64,000 nucleotides of DNA from Borrelia duttonii Ly. Its GTDB lineage: Bacteria > Spirochaetota > Spirochaetia > Borreliales > Borreliaceae. Under the pieces are notes generated by a model. The model searched no databases. It saw only the letters and a list, made by a program, of their open reading frames with translations, and was not told the DNA's origin. The DNA lies in the NCBI RefSeq assembly GCF_000019685.1, contig NC_011247.1, forward strand, positions 1-64,000. Direction: 5' to 3'. Below, piece by piece: positions 16,752 to 24,676 of this stretch; within the stretch, counting starts at the first letter, position 1, and each line of letters opens with the position of its first letter. The position numbers were made by a program, and so were the translations under genes.

Positions 16752-16776
16752 AACCAAGGAAAATTTTTCCTTGGTT
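16752..16776 (-). terminator. AACCAAGG hairpin after the 16829-17812 gene
   Basis: AACCAAGGAAAA and TTTTCCTTGGTT form a 12-base perfect stem, 52 bases past the stop. Confidence 0.55.
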
Positions 16777-16828
16777 TATGAATTTCATATTTATTTTTTT
16801 AATTATTTAATCAATTTATAATTAATCT

Positions 16829-17812
16829 TTACTGAATCTTATTCAAGATCTCTTTAACTGAACCAGCCCGCTCTATAACTTCATTACATCTAGATTGAAT
16901 TCCAGCTAACCTGCTTTGAAGAGAAAATAAGTCGATACCACGCTTGAGATAATTTTTTAATTCCAATTGTTCCTTGGTAAGTGCTGCCAATCTGACTTTC
17001 AACAACTTCAAATGTTCTAAAGATAGTGTATTAAGTTTATCTTGGTTCTTTTGTAAAAAATCATACACATCTACATAGTAAGCTTTAGCACACTTTCTTG
17101 ACTTTTTAAGTAAATCTCCGAATAATCCTGTAACTAAAGGAACGAAATATAATCCCTCAAAAATACCTACAGCAGTTCTAACCAAACCAACATTATACTC
17201 AAAAATTAGATAAACTTCTTTTCTTGCTTCTATGCTTTCCTTAGAAACATCTCCGGGCGTTGTACCATCATATAAAAATTCCTTTCCACCAACTGTTTTA
17301 TATGAAAGTCTGCTAAACGCGAATTTGATTTCACTAACAGAAAGGAACATCTTAGATTCATCCAAAGCCGTATTATTATAATTTTTCAATACTGCTGATA
17401 TTGAAGGAGTAATTTCCTTTTTAATAACTGAAATTTCTTCTTGTTTTAGTCGTTCCTCTTCTTCTTGTTTTAGTCGTTCCTTTTCTTCTTGCTTTAGTTT
17501 TCGTTGTCTTGCCTCTTCTGCCAGTTTTCTTTGTTCCTCTTCTTCTCGCTTTAGTTCTAGTTCTCTTTCATATGCTTCTAGTTCGAATTGTTCCTCTTCC
17601 TCTTGCGCCTGTTTTCGTTGTCTTACCTCTTCTGCCAGTTTTCTTTGTTCCTCTGCTTCTCGAATTCGTTGTTTCTCTGCTTTTTGTATCTGTTCTACCT
17701 TTTCTTTCTGTATTCGTTTTGCCTTTGCATAATCAACAGTCTTACCTCTTGGATCACAAGCTATTAGTAATAAACTTATCAACACAAATATAACAAAAAC
17801 TTTTTGTTTCAA
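16829..17812 (-). CDS. PFam54-like lipoprotein with long Glu/Arg coiled coil
   Basis: The 327-residue product opens with MKQKVFVIFVLISLLLIAC (cysteine 19), the signal type shared with the next six genes. Residues 30-130 are a Glu/Arg/Lys/Gln coiled coil with internal repeats (RKLAEEVRQRK and RKLAEEARQRK; KERLKQEEEERLKQEEE). The core is shortened: ARKEVYLIFEYNVGLVRTAV, CAKAYYVDVYDFLQKNQDKL, LEHLKLLKVRLAALTKEQ. TTG start behind AAGGAGAATATT. Its promoter uses TTGGTT in the distal arm of the upstream hairpin as -35 (17857-17862) and TATAAT as -10 (17833-17838). Confidence 0.87.
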   Translation of the reverse strand: MKQKVFVIFVLISLLLIACDPRGKTVDYAKAKRIQKEKVEQIQKAEKQRIREAEEQRKLAEEVRQRKQAQEEEEQFELEAYERELELKREEEEQRKLAEEARQRKLKQEEKERLKQEEEERLKQEEISVIKKEITPSISAVLKNYNNTALDESKMFLSVSEIKFAFSRLSYKTVGGKEFLYDGTTPGDVSKESIEARKEVYLIFEYNVGLVRTAVGIFEGLYFVPLVTGLFGDLLKKSRKCAKAYYVDVYDFLQKNQDKLNTLSLEHLKLLKVRLAALTKEQLELKNYLKRGIDLFSLQSRLAGIQSRCNEVIERAGSVKEILNKIQ

Positions 17813-17832
17813 AATATTCTCCTTATTATTTA

Positions 17833-17880
17833 ATTATAAAATAGCTAATTATTGATAACCAAGGAAAAATTTTTCTTAGT
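17833..17880 (-). promoter_or_regulatory. Hairpin-coupled promoter of the 16829-17812 gene
   Basis: On the minus strand the hairpin AACTAAGAAAAA/TTTTTCCTTGGTT (17857-17880) ends in TTGGTT (17857-17862). An 18-base spacer later comes TATAAT (17833-17838). The hairpin follows the stop of the upstream gene (17941), so terminator and -35 share sequence. Confidence 0.55.
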
Positions 17881-17940
17881 GATGTTGAATGCAAAAACAT
17901 TCAACATATATTTACTTAAATTATAATTAACATTAATCTC

Positions 17941-18678
17941 TTACTCGATCCCAATTAATATAGATCTAATTTCAGAAGATAAACTTAAGATATTATCACA
18001 TCCAGAGTGAATTTTCTTTAATTTTACTAGCGCAGAGCCTAATGTTTCACCTGCTTTATCAGGTGTGACATCATTTTTCAATTTCATTTTTGCCTCTTTA
18101 AATGCTAGCAATCTGGTTCTCAACAATACTATATCTTCTAAAGATAGTGTCTTAAGTTTATTTAGGTTATTTTGTAAGACATCATATACATCTATATAGT
18201 AAGCTGTAGCACACCTCCTTATTTTTTTAAAGACCGATTCTAAAATCCCTAATGAATCAGAACCTTTAAGTTCCTTATTAAGAGCATCTGCCAAAGATTT
18301 AATCAACTCATCATCATAATCAAGAAATAGATAAATTTCTCTTCTTGCTGCTTTACTTGATGCAGCATCATCGCCAAGTGTCGTACCATCATATAATAAT
18401 GACTTTCCATTAACTGTTGCATATACAACTTTGTTAAATAATTGACCGGAACCTTTCAAATTATATCCTTTCCCATCTTCATCCCAACCTGTATTATAAT
18501 GCGTACTTAATACTGACATCACTGTACTAGGAATTTCATCTTTAATGCCTGCAATTTCTTCTTGTTTCTGTTGTGTCTCTGCATCATAAACAGGAATTTC
18601 TCCGTTTTGACCACAAGCTATTAGCAATAAACTTATTAAACTTATTAACATAAATATAATAAAAACTTTTTGTTTCAA
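17941..18678 (-). CDS. PFam54-like lipoprotein, short form
   Basis: A 245-residue predicted lipoprotein, lipobox LLLIAC at cysteine 22, then GQNGEIPVYDAETQQKQEE. There is almost no linker. The core runs HYNTGWDEDGKGYNLKGSGQ, ARREIYLFLDYDDELIKSLA, CATAYYIDVYDVLQNNLNKL, LEDIVLLRTRLLAFKEAK. It lacks the inserted 20-30 residues before the last helix that its neighbours have, so it is the shortest intact paralog. TTG start; the ribosome site is AAGGAAGATATT. Confidence 0.86.
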   Translation of the reverse strand: MKQKVFIIFMLISLISLLLIACGQNGEIPVYDAETQQKQEEIAGIKDEIPSTVMSVLSTHYNTGWDEDGKGYNLKGSGQLFNKVVYATVNGKSLLYDGTTLGDDAASSKAARREIYLFLDYDDELIKSLADALNKELKGSDSLGILESVFKKIRRCATAYYIDVYDVLQNNLNKLKTLSLEDIVLLRTRLLAFKEAKMKLKNDVTPDKAGETLGSALVKLKKIHSGCDNILSLSSEIRSILIGIE

Positions 18679-18698
18679 AATATCTTCCTTATTATCTA

Positions 18699-18747
18699 AT
18701 TACAAACTGGCTAATTACTGATAACCAAGTAATTTCTTACCTTGTTT
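18699..18747 (-). promoter_or_regulatory. Hairpin-coupled promoter of the 17941-18678 gene
   Basis: The hairpin arm TTGGTT (18723-18728, minus strand) and TGTAAT (18699-18704) are 18 bases apart. The hairpin (18723-18747) follows the stop codon of the 18807-19634 gene. Confidence 0.5.
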
Positions 18748-18806
18748 ATATTTAATTTAACAGTGTTTTAAATATATTTAATTGATTTATAATTAACATT
18801 AATCTC

Positions 18807-19634
18807 CTAATTAGCCCTAGTCAAGATCTCTTTAATTTCACCACCTAGCCTTATAATCTCATTACAAATAGAATCAAATTCAGCTGACAATGTGTTCCAA
18901 TATTCTAATACTTCATCAGCGGTGATGTTAACCGGAATTATTGCGTTTGGATCAGACAAATATCTTCTAGTAATTAAATATTCATTTCTAAGTGGTCGTA
19001 CTACACGAACTATTAATTTTACTCTTGCTGTTTTCACTTCTCCCAATTTGATACTCAACGATTTTAATTCTGCTGCAGAGAGTGACTCAAGGTTATCCAG
19101 TTTCTTTTCTAAGGTATCATATACATCTATATAATAAGCTTTGGCAGCATTTCTTATCTTGATAAAGAAATCTTTTAATTTGTCTTTATTTTTTGTAAGT
19201 AAGTCCACAGTCCCAATTAATTTACTAGCAAACCCTCCCAAAACCCAAATAAAATCGTTATCATAGCCTAAAGCTAGATAAACTTCTCTTCTTTCTGCTT
19301 TGCTTTCCTTCGCCCTATTGTCATCCATTAGATCATAATATAAGAATTCCGTTCCATCATTAGCTACTCTATGTGGAACTCTCGAAAATACTGAAATAAT
19401 ATGAGTAAAATCAGCAATTTCACCGTTCCAATTTGCATCATTATGATAGCCTAATACTTTTTTCACATCACTAGGAGTTGCATTTTTAATGATTTCAATT
19501 CTTTCTCGTCTTTCCGCTTCTTCTTGTTCTGATTGTAGTTGTGTCTCTGCATTATCTCCGTTTTGACCACAAGCTACTAGAAATAAACTAATTAAAATTA
19601 TTAACATAAATATAATAAAAACTTTTTGTTTCAA
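18807..19634 (-). CDS. PFam54-like lipoprotein
   Basis: The 275-residue product starts at TTG 19632-19634, behind AAGGAGGATATT; the longer frame to 19655 would put that ribosome site inside the gene. Signal KQKVFIIFMLIILISLFLVAC, then a charged segment (EQEEAERRERIEIIKNATPS). The core has ERREVYLALGYDNDFIWVLG, AAKAYYIDVYDTLEKKLDNL, AAELKSLSIKLGEVKTAR and a late insert around VNITADEVLEYWNTLSAEFD. It pairs closely with the 19766 and 20743 genes. Confidence 0.86.
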   Translation of the reverse strand: MKQKVFIIFMLIILISLFLVACGQNGDNAETQLQSEQEEAERRERIEIIKNATPSDVKKVLGYHNDANWNGEIADFTHIISVFSRVPHRVANDGTEFLYYDLMDDNRAKESKAERREVYLALGYDNDFIWVLGGFASKLIGTVDLLTKNKDKLKDFFIKIRNAAKAYYIDVYDTLEKKLDNLESLSAAELKSLSIKLGEVKTARVKLIVRVVRPLRNEYLITRRYLSDPNAIIPVNITADEVLEYWNTLSAEFDSICNEIIRLGGEIKEILTRAN

Positions 19635-19665
19635 AATATCCTCCTTATTATTCAATTATTATTAA

Positions 19666-19714
19666 ATTACAAACTGGCTAATTAAATATAACCAAGAAAA
19701 ATTTTTCCTTGGTT
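19666..19714 (-). promoter_or_regulatory. Hairpin-coupled promoter of the 18807-19634 gene
   Basis: Minus strand TTGGTT (19690-19695) in the hairpin arm, an 18-base spacer, TGTAAT (19666-19671). The hairpin spans 19690-19714 and follows the stop of the 19766-20611 gene. Confidence 0.5.
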
Positions 19715-19765
19715 ATATTTAATTTAAAAGTGTCCTAAATATATTTAATTGATTTATAATTAACA

Positions 19766-20611
19766 TTAACCTTTGACCTTAATATTATCCAAGATTCCTT
19801 TAATTTCACCACTTATCCTCATAATCTCATCACAAATAGAATTAAATTCAGCTGATAATGTGTTCCAATATGTCTCTATTTCATCAGCGGTTAAGGTATT
19901 CACAATTTTTTTTGAGCCTGGATCAGCCAAACATTCTCCAATAATTGGATACTTATCTTTAAGTGGTTGCAATATCTTAGATACTAATTTTTCTCTTTCT
20001 GCTTTAAGTAAGGCCAAGTTGTCATGCAACGATTTTACTTCTGCTGCAGAGAGTACCTCAAGGTTACCCAGTTTCTTTTGTAAGGTATCATATGCATCTA
20101 CATAATAAGCTTTGGCACAATCTCTCATCTTTTTAAAAAAATCTTTTAATGCGGCTTTATTTTTTGTAACTAAGTCCCTAGTCTCAACTAATTTCTCAAT
20201 AAACTCTCCAAAAGCCCTAATCGAACCAAAAAAATAATTAAGAGCTAGATAAACTTCTCTTCTTGCTGCTTTGCTTTCCTTCGCCCTATCGCTAGACTTT
20301 GTATCATTATATGAGAATTCCGTTCCACCAACTACTTTATACGGAACTTTGTCAAACACTACACTAATAGCACGAAAATAACCGGGATGGTTTATATCAG
20401 CACTCCAATTTTCATTATTATGCTCTTTTAGTACTTCTATCACCTCACTAGGAATTCCATTTTTTTTAATGGTTGCAATTCTTTCTTGCCTCTCCTCTTC
20501 TTCTGATTTTCGTTGTGACGATGCATTACCAACAGGATCTTTTTCGTTTTGAAAACAAGCTATTAGAAATAAATTTATTAATATAAATATAATAAAAACT
20601 TTTTGTTTCAA
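19766..20611 (-). CDS. PFam54-like lipoprotein
   Basis: The 281-residue product starts at TTG 20609-20611 behind AAGGAGGATATT. Signal KQKVFIIFILINLFLIAC, then FQNEKDPVGNASSQRKSEEE. The core has NNENWSADINHPGYFRAIS, ARREVYLALNYFFGSIRAFG, CAKAYYVDAYDTLQKKLGNL, AAEVKSLHDNLALLKAEREK and TADEIETYWNTLSAEFNSIC. The C-terminal 170 residues are nearly the same as those of the broken gene to its right (20743-21639), so that gene or this one is a recent copy. Confidence 0.86.
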   Translation of the reverse strand: MKQKVFIIFILINLFLIACFQNEKDPVGNASSQRKSEEEERQERIATIKKNGIPSEVIEVLKEHNNENWSADINHPGYFRAISVVFDKVPYKVVGGTEFSYNDTKSSDRAKESKAARREVYLALNYFFGSIRAFGEFIEKLVETRDLVTKNKAALKDFFKKMRDCAKAYYVDAYDTLQKKLGNLEVLSAAEVKSLHDNLALLKAEREKLVSKILQPLKDKYPIIGECLADPGSKKIVNTLTADEIETYWNTLSAEFNSICDEIMRISGEIKGILDNIKVKG

Positions 20612-20642
20612 AATATCCTCCTTATTATTCAATTATCATTCA

Positions 20643-20691
20643 ATTACAAACTGACTAATTATTGATAACCAAGTAATTTCTTACCTTGGTT
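20643..20691 (-). promoter_or_regulatory. Hairpin-coupled promoter of the 19766-20611 gene
   Basis: Minus strand TTGGTT (20667-20672), an 18-base spacer, TGTAAT (20643-20648). The hairpin AACCAAGTAA...TTACCTTGGTT spans 20667-20691. Confidence 0.5.
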
Positions 20692-20742
20692 ATATTTAAT
20701 TTAACAGTGTCCTAAATATATTTAATTGATTTATAATTAACA

Positions 20743-21639
20743 TTAACCTTTGACCTTAATATTATCCAAGATTCCTTTAATTTTACCACTTATCTTTATA
20801 ATCTCATTACAAATAGAATCAAATTCAGCTGATAATGTGTTCCAATATGTCTCTATTTCATCAGCGGTTAAGGTATTCGAAATTTTGTCTGAGCCTGGAT
20901 CAGCAAAATATTCTCCAATAATTGGATACTTATCTTTAAGTGGTTGCACTACATTAGATACTAATTTATCTCTTTCTGCTTTAAGTAAGGCCAAGTTGTC
21001 ATGCAAAGATTTTACTTCTGCTGCAGAGAGCACCTCAAGGGTACCCAGGTTCTCTTGTAAGGTTTCATATGCATCTAAATAATAAGCTTTAGCACACTTT
21101 CTTATCTTCATAAAGAAATCTCTTAATTTGGCTTTATTTTTTGTAACTAATTCCGGAGTCGCAACTAATTTACTAGCAAAATCTCCAAAAGCACGAGTAA
21201 AACCGCTACTATAGCCGAAAGCTAGATAAACTTCATCCATTCCTGCCAAATCTCCATCATATAAGAACTCATGGCCATTACCATCTACTCCATTTTTATA
21301 TGGAACTTTTTAAAACACTCCATTGATACCTTCAAAGATATAACCAGAGCGATAATAACGATCAAAATCACCCTTATCCACTCCAACATCCTTACGAAAA
21401 TCTTTTAACATTTCTATCACCGCACTAGGAATTCCATTTTTTTTAATGTCTGCAATTCTTTCTTGCCTTTCCTCTTCTTCTGATTTTCGTTGTACCTTTA
21501 CAGGATCAACAGGAGTTTTTAGTGGCACCTTTGCATTATCAACAGGATCAACAGGCTTTTTTCCATTTTGACCACAAGCTATTAGCAATAAATTTATTAA
21601 AGTTATTAATATAAATATAATAAAAACTTTTCGTTTCAA
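20743..21639 (-). pseudogene. PFam54-like lipoprotein broken by an in-frame stop
   Basis: The gene starts at TTG 21637-21639 (signal KRKVFIIFILITLINLLLIAC) and reads for 109 codons to ...FEGINGVF. There TAA (21310-21312 region, minus strand) replaces the Asp codon found in the paralog's VVFDKVPYK. The frame then continues unchanged through KVPYKNGVDGNGHEFLYDGD to the end (CAKAYYLDAYETLQENLGTL; TADEIETYWNTLSAEFDSIC). About 12 codons before DEVYLAFGY are also missing. Promoter, ribosome site and C-terminal half look unspoiled, so decay is recent. A re-initiation start at MAGMDEVYLAFGY would give a 168-residue product without a signal peptide. Confidence 0.8.
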
Positions 21640-21659
21640 AATATTCTCCTCATTATCTA

Positions 21660-21707
21660 ATTATAAACTAACTAATTATTGATAACCAAGGAAAATTTTC
21701 CTTGGTT
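21660..21707 (-). promoter_or_regulatory. Hairpin-coupled promoter of the 20743-21639 pseudogene
   Basis: Minus strand TTGGTT (21684-21689), an 18-base spacer, TATAAT (21660-21665). The hairpin 21684-21707 is a perfect 24-base palindrome (AACCAAGGAAAA then TTTTCCTTGGTT). Confidence 0.58.
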
Positions 21708-21770
21708 ATATTTAATTCAATAGTATTTATAAATATATTTTTAAATTGATTAATAATCAAAATTAACCTT

Positions 21771-22625
21771 TTACTGAATATTATCCAAAATATTTTTAAT
21801 TTCACCACTTATCTTCACAATCTCAGCACAGTCATCATTAAATGTAGCTGACTTTGATTCCCAATATGTTTTTATCTGCTCAGGGGTGGTAGCATTACCT
21901 TTTAGATGAACACCTCCTGCTCCTGGACTACTGTTATTTAAATCACTTCTAACTTCGGCTATTACACCACTTATTAACTTCAATCTTCTTGTTTCAAGTT
22001 CTCCCAATTTGCTACTCAAAAATCTTGCCTCGTCTAAAGACAGTGAATCAAGTTTATTTAGTTTCTTTTGTAAGGTATCATGTGCATCTATATAATAAGC
22101 TTTAGCAAAATCTCTTATATTTCCAAAAAACTCTTTTAATTCGTTTTTATATTTTGTAACTAATGCCGCAGTATTAACGAATTTCTTAAAAACAGTTCCA
22201 AAATCCGAAATAAAACTTGAATAATAATTAAGAGCTAGATAAACTTCTTTTCTTGCTGCTTTGCCTTCAGCAGCAACATCGCCAGTCGCCGCTGCATCAT
22301 TATATAAGACTTCAGTTACACCATCTACTTTATGTGGAACTTTACCAAACACGAACATGATATCAACAAAATCAGCGCCTTGCTCACCGTTCCAATTTGC
22401 ATTATTATGATCATCTAATACTTTTTTCACATCACTAGAAGTTGCATCTTTAATATATTCAATTTCTCTTTTTCTTTGATCTTCCAATAATCCCTCTTCT
22501 CGTCTTTGTCTTTCCTTTTTTGCTTGTTCTAGTTTTTGTTGTGCCTCTGCAGTTTCTCCGTTCTGACCACAAGCTATTAGCAATAAACTTATTAACATAA
22601 ATATAATAAAAACTTTTTGTTTCAA
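21771..22625 (-). CDS. PFam54-like lipoprotein
   Basis: The 284-residue product starts at TTG 22623-22625 behind AAGGAGAATATT. Signal KQKVFIIFMLISLLLIAC; then a Glu/Gln/Arg/Lys helix (EQAKKERQRREEGLLEDQRK). The core has NNANWNGEQGADFVDIMFVF, ARKEVYLALNYYSSFISDFG, FAKAYYIDAHDTLQKKLNKL, LDEARFLSSKLGELETRR and a late TPEQIKTYWESKSATFNDDC. It resembles the 18807 gene most in its N-terminal half (ATSSDVKKVLDDHNNANWN). Confidence 0.86.
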   Translation of the reverse strand: MKQKVFIIFMLISLLLIACGQNGETAEAQQKLEQAKKERQRREEGLLEDQRKREIEYIKDATSSDVKKVLDDHNNANWNGEQGADFVDIMFVFGKVPHKVDGVTEVLYNDAAATGDVAAEGKAARKEVYLALNYYSSFISDFGTVFKKFVNTAALVTKYKNELKEFFGNIRDFAKAYYIDAHDTLQKKLNKLDSLSLDEARFLSSKLGELETRRLKLISGVIAEVRSDLNNSSPGAGGVHLKGNATTPEQIKTYWESKSATFNDDCAEIVKISGEIKNILDNIQ

Positions 22626-22646
22626 AATATTCTCCTTATTATTCAA

Positions 22647-22695
22647 TTGATAAACTGACTAATTATCGATCACCAAGGAAAACTTTTCCTCAGTC
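22647..22695 (-). promoter_or_regulatory. Hairpin-coupled promoter of the 21771-22625 gene
   Basis: Minus strand TTGGTG (22671-22676), an 18-base spacer, TATCAA (22647-22652). The hairpin is imperfect here (CACCAAGGAAAAC...TTTTCCTCAGT). Confidence 0.4.
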
Positions 22696-22757
22696 ATGTT
22701 TAATCCAATAGTATTTATAAATATATTTAATTGATTCATAATCAACATAAATTCTTA

Positions 22758-23555
22758 CTAGATCCTACTCAAGATACCTTTAATTTGCTCACTTATACTT
22801 ATAATCTTATTACGTCGAGTTTCAAAACCAGTCAACTTTTTGTTCCCATATTCCAATATCTCATCAACGGTGGTAGCAACATTTTTTAAATGATGATCTG
22901 CTGATCCTTCAACAATTGATTCATCGTTAATGTAAGCCCTAATAATTGGTTGTATTGCCTCATCTCTTAATTCCTTTTTTGCTTCTTCAAGTTCGATCAA
23001 TCTGGTTCTCAACGATTCTACATCTGCTAAAGATAGTGTATCAAGCTTACCTAGTTTCTTTTGTAAAGTATCATATACATCTATGTAGTAAGCCTTAGCA
23101 TACTCTCTTATCTTTAAAATCAGATCTTCCAATCTTCCTGTAGCTGCAGGAACTAAAGCTAATCTATTAATAACACTTGCAAAAGCTTTAATAAAATCAC
23201 TCTTATACTCACAAGCTAAATAAACTTCTCTTCTTGCTGCTTTGCTTACATCAGCATCAGAATTAGGCGTTGTACCATCATATAAGACTGAGGTTCCAGA
23301 AGCTGATGTATATGAAATTTTGTTAAACAACTCATCAGCACCTTTAAGATTATATCCTGCAGTATCTTCATCCCAAGTTGCATTATGATGCACGCCTAAT
23401 ATCCTTAATACTGAGTGAGGAATTAAATTTTTAACTCCTTTAATCTCTTCTTGTTTTTTTGCATTTGCATCATCAACAGGAACCTCATTGTCTTGACCAC
23501 AAGCTATTAGCACTAAGCTCAGTAAAATAAATATAACAAAAACTTTTTGTTTCAA
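22758..23555 (-). CDS. PFam54-like lipoprotein
   Basis: The 265-residue product starts at TTG 23553-23555 behind AAGGAGAGTATT. Signal KQKVFVIFILLSLVLIAC, then GQDNEVPVDDANAKKQEE. The core has HHNATWDEDTAGYNLKGADE, ARREVYLACEYKSDFIKAFA, YAKAYYIDVYDTLQKKLGKL, LADVESLRTRLIELEEAKKE and TTVDEILEYGNKKLTGFETR. It bridges the two sub-families, having the DEDTAGYNLKGA of the 12-16 kb genes with the signal peptide of the 17-22 kb genes. Confidence 0.86.
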   Translation of the reverse strand: MKQKVFVIFILLSLVLIACGQDNEVPVDDANAKKQEEIKGVKNLIPHSVLRILGVHHNATWDEDTAGYNLKGADELFNKISYTSASGTSVLYDGTTPNSDADVSKAARREVYLACEYKSDFIKAFASVINRLALVPAATGRLEDLILKIREYAKAYYIDVYDTLQKKLGKLDTLSLADVESLRTRLIELEEAKKELRDEAIQPIIRAYINDESIVEGSADHHLKNVATTVDEILEYGNKKLTGFETRRNKIISISEQIKGILSRI

Positions 23556-23602
23556 AATACTCTCCTTATTATTAAAATAAAACAATTTATTCAAATTGTT
23601 TG

Positions 23603-23637
23603 CTATATGTTAATTAATAATCATTATTAACATATAG
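23603..23637. promoter_or_regulatory. Inverted repeat at the promoter of the 22758-23555 gene
   Basis: Arms CTATATGTTAAT (23603-23614) and ATTAACATATAG (23626-23637) are a perfect 12-base inverted repeat. On the minus strand it directly follows a TTGATA-17-TAAACT promoter, so it would cover the transcription start. Confidence 0.6.
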
Positions 23638-23705
23638 TTTATATTAATTTGACCTAGATATCAATATATTTTATTAGCTTTTTATATTATTTATTTAAAC
23701 ATCTT

Positions 23706-24482
23706 TTAAATTTTGGCTAAAATATCTTTAATATCATTACTAAGCCCTTTAATATTTTTAATTTTCATAAAATGCAATTTATAGTATTGATTTATATGAA
23801 GTATTAGTTTGATTTTATCGTTTTGAATATTATTTTTATTATTTAAAAAATCTCCAATAAGACTATTTGTAATATAATTCCAACCTTTTTTGAACATTGC
23901 TAATTGATCGAATTTATCTTTTAAAGATTGCAGAATATCAAGTTCTAAAGATTGAAGTTTATCGACTTTATTAAGCAGTAATCGAAATTCATCTACAAAG
24001 TAATTTTGAGCATAAATTATTGCCACATTTGTGATATCTCTAAGTAAATCCTTACTTTCATCATTAACTGTTTCGATTATTTTGTTGAGAATCATTCCAA
24101 AATTTTTAATTCTCGTCTCATCATACTCGAAAGATAAATAAAATATTCTTCGAATAAATAAATTTCTAGCATCATCTACTCTATAAATATTTAATTTATT
24201 GTCAAGAATATTAAATGCCTTACCATTCTCTTTCATACCAAATTGAGTGCTATCTTCAACCCAATTTTGATCATTGTGTAGATCGAGCACTGTTTTAATA
24301 TAATAAACTTGTTTAATAATTTCATATATCAAAATATTTTTACGTTTTTCTGGATCCAAACTATCCAAAAAACTTCGCAAACCTACAATCCCTGTTTTTG
24401 GAAAAAAGCGTTTAATATCCGAACTGCAATTAGTTAAAACTAAAACTATAATCAAATTACTGATAAAAAAATAAATTTTCAA
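23706..24482 (-). CDS. PFam54-like lipoprotein
   Basis: The 258-residue product has signal MKIYFFISNLIIVLVLTNC (cysteine 19). The core is the most CspA-like so far: NDQNWVEDSTQFGMKENGKA, FIRRIFYLSFEYDETRIKNF, ILNKIIETVNDESKDLLRDI, YAQNYFVDEFRLLLNKVDKL, LQSLKDKFDQLAMFKKG and a late FLNNKNNIQNDKIKL. It is less like the middle of the array and closer to the genes at 463-3648 and 24677, so the array ends resemble each other more than its centre. TTG start; the ribosome site is AAGGAAAATATT. Confidence 0.84.
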   Translation of the reverse strand: MKIYFFISNLIIVLVLTNCSSDIKRFFPKTGIVGLRSFLDSLDPEKRKNILIYEIIKQVYYIKTVLDLHNDQNWVEDSTQFGMKENGKAFNILDNKLNIYRVDDARNLFIRRIFYLSFEYDETRIKNFGMILNKIIETVNDESKDLLRDITNVAIIYAQNYFVDEFRLLLNKVDKLQSLELDILQSLKDKFDQLAMFKKGWNYITNSLIGDFLNNKNNIQNDKIKLILHINQYYKLHFMKIKNIKGLSNDIKDILAKI

Positions 24483-24676
24483 AATATTTTCCTTAATTTT
24501 AAAATTAAAATAATATTATCTATCATAACAAATAATATATATCTTTAAATGATATACATTATTAAAAATAATTATAGTCTTAAAAAATCTTTATTTCAAA
24601 TCTAAAAAAAACAAAAGAGAGAATATATCTTCTCTTTTACAGTCATAATTTTAATTATTAATATATTTTGTATAGA

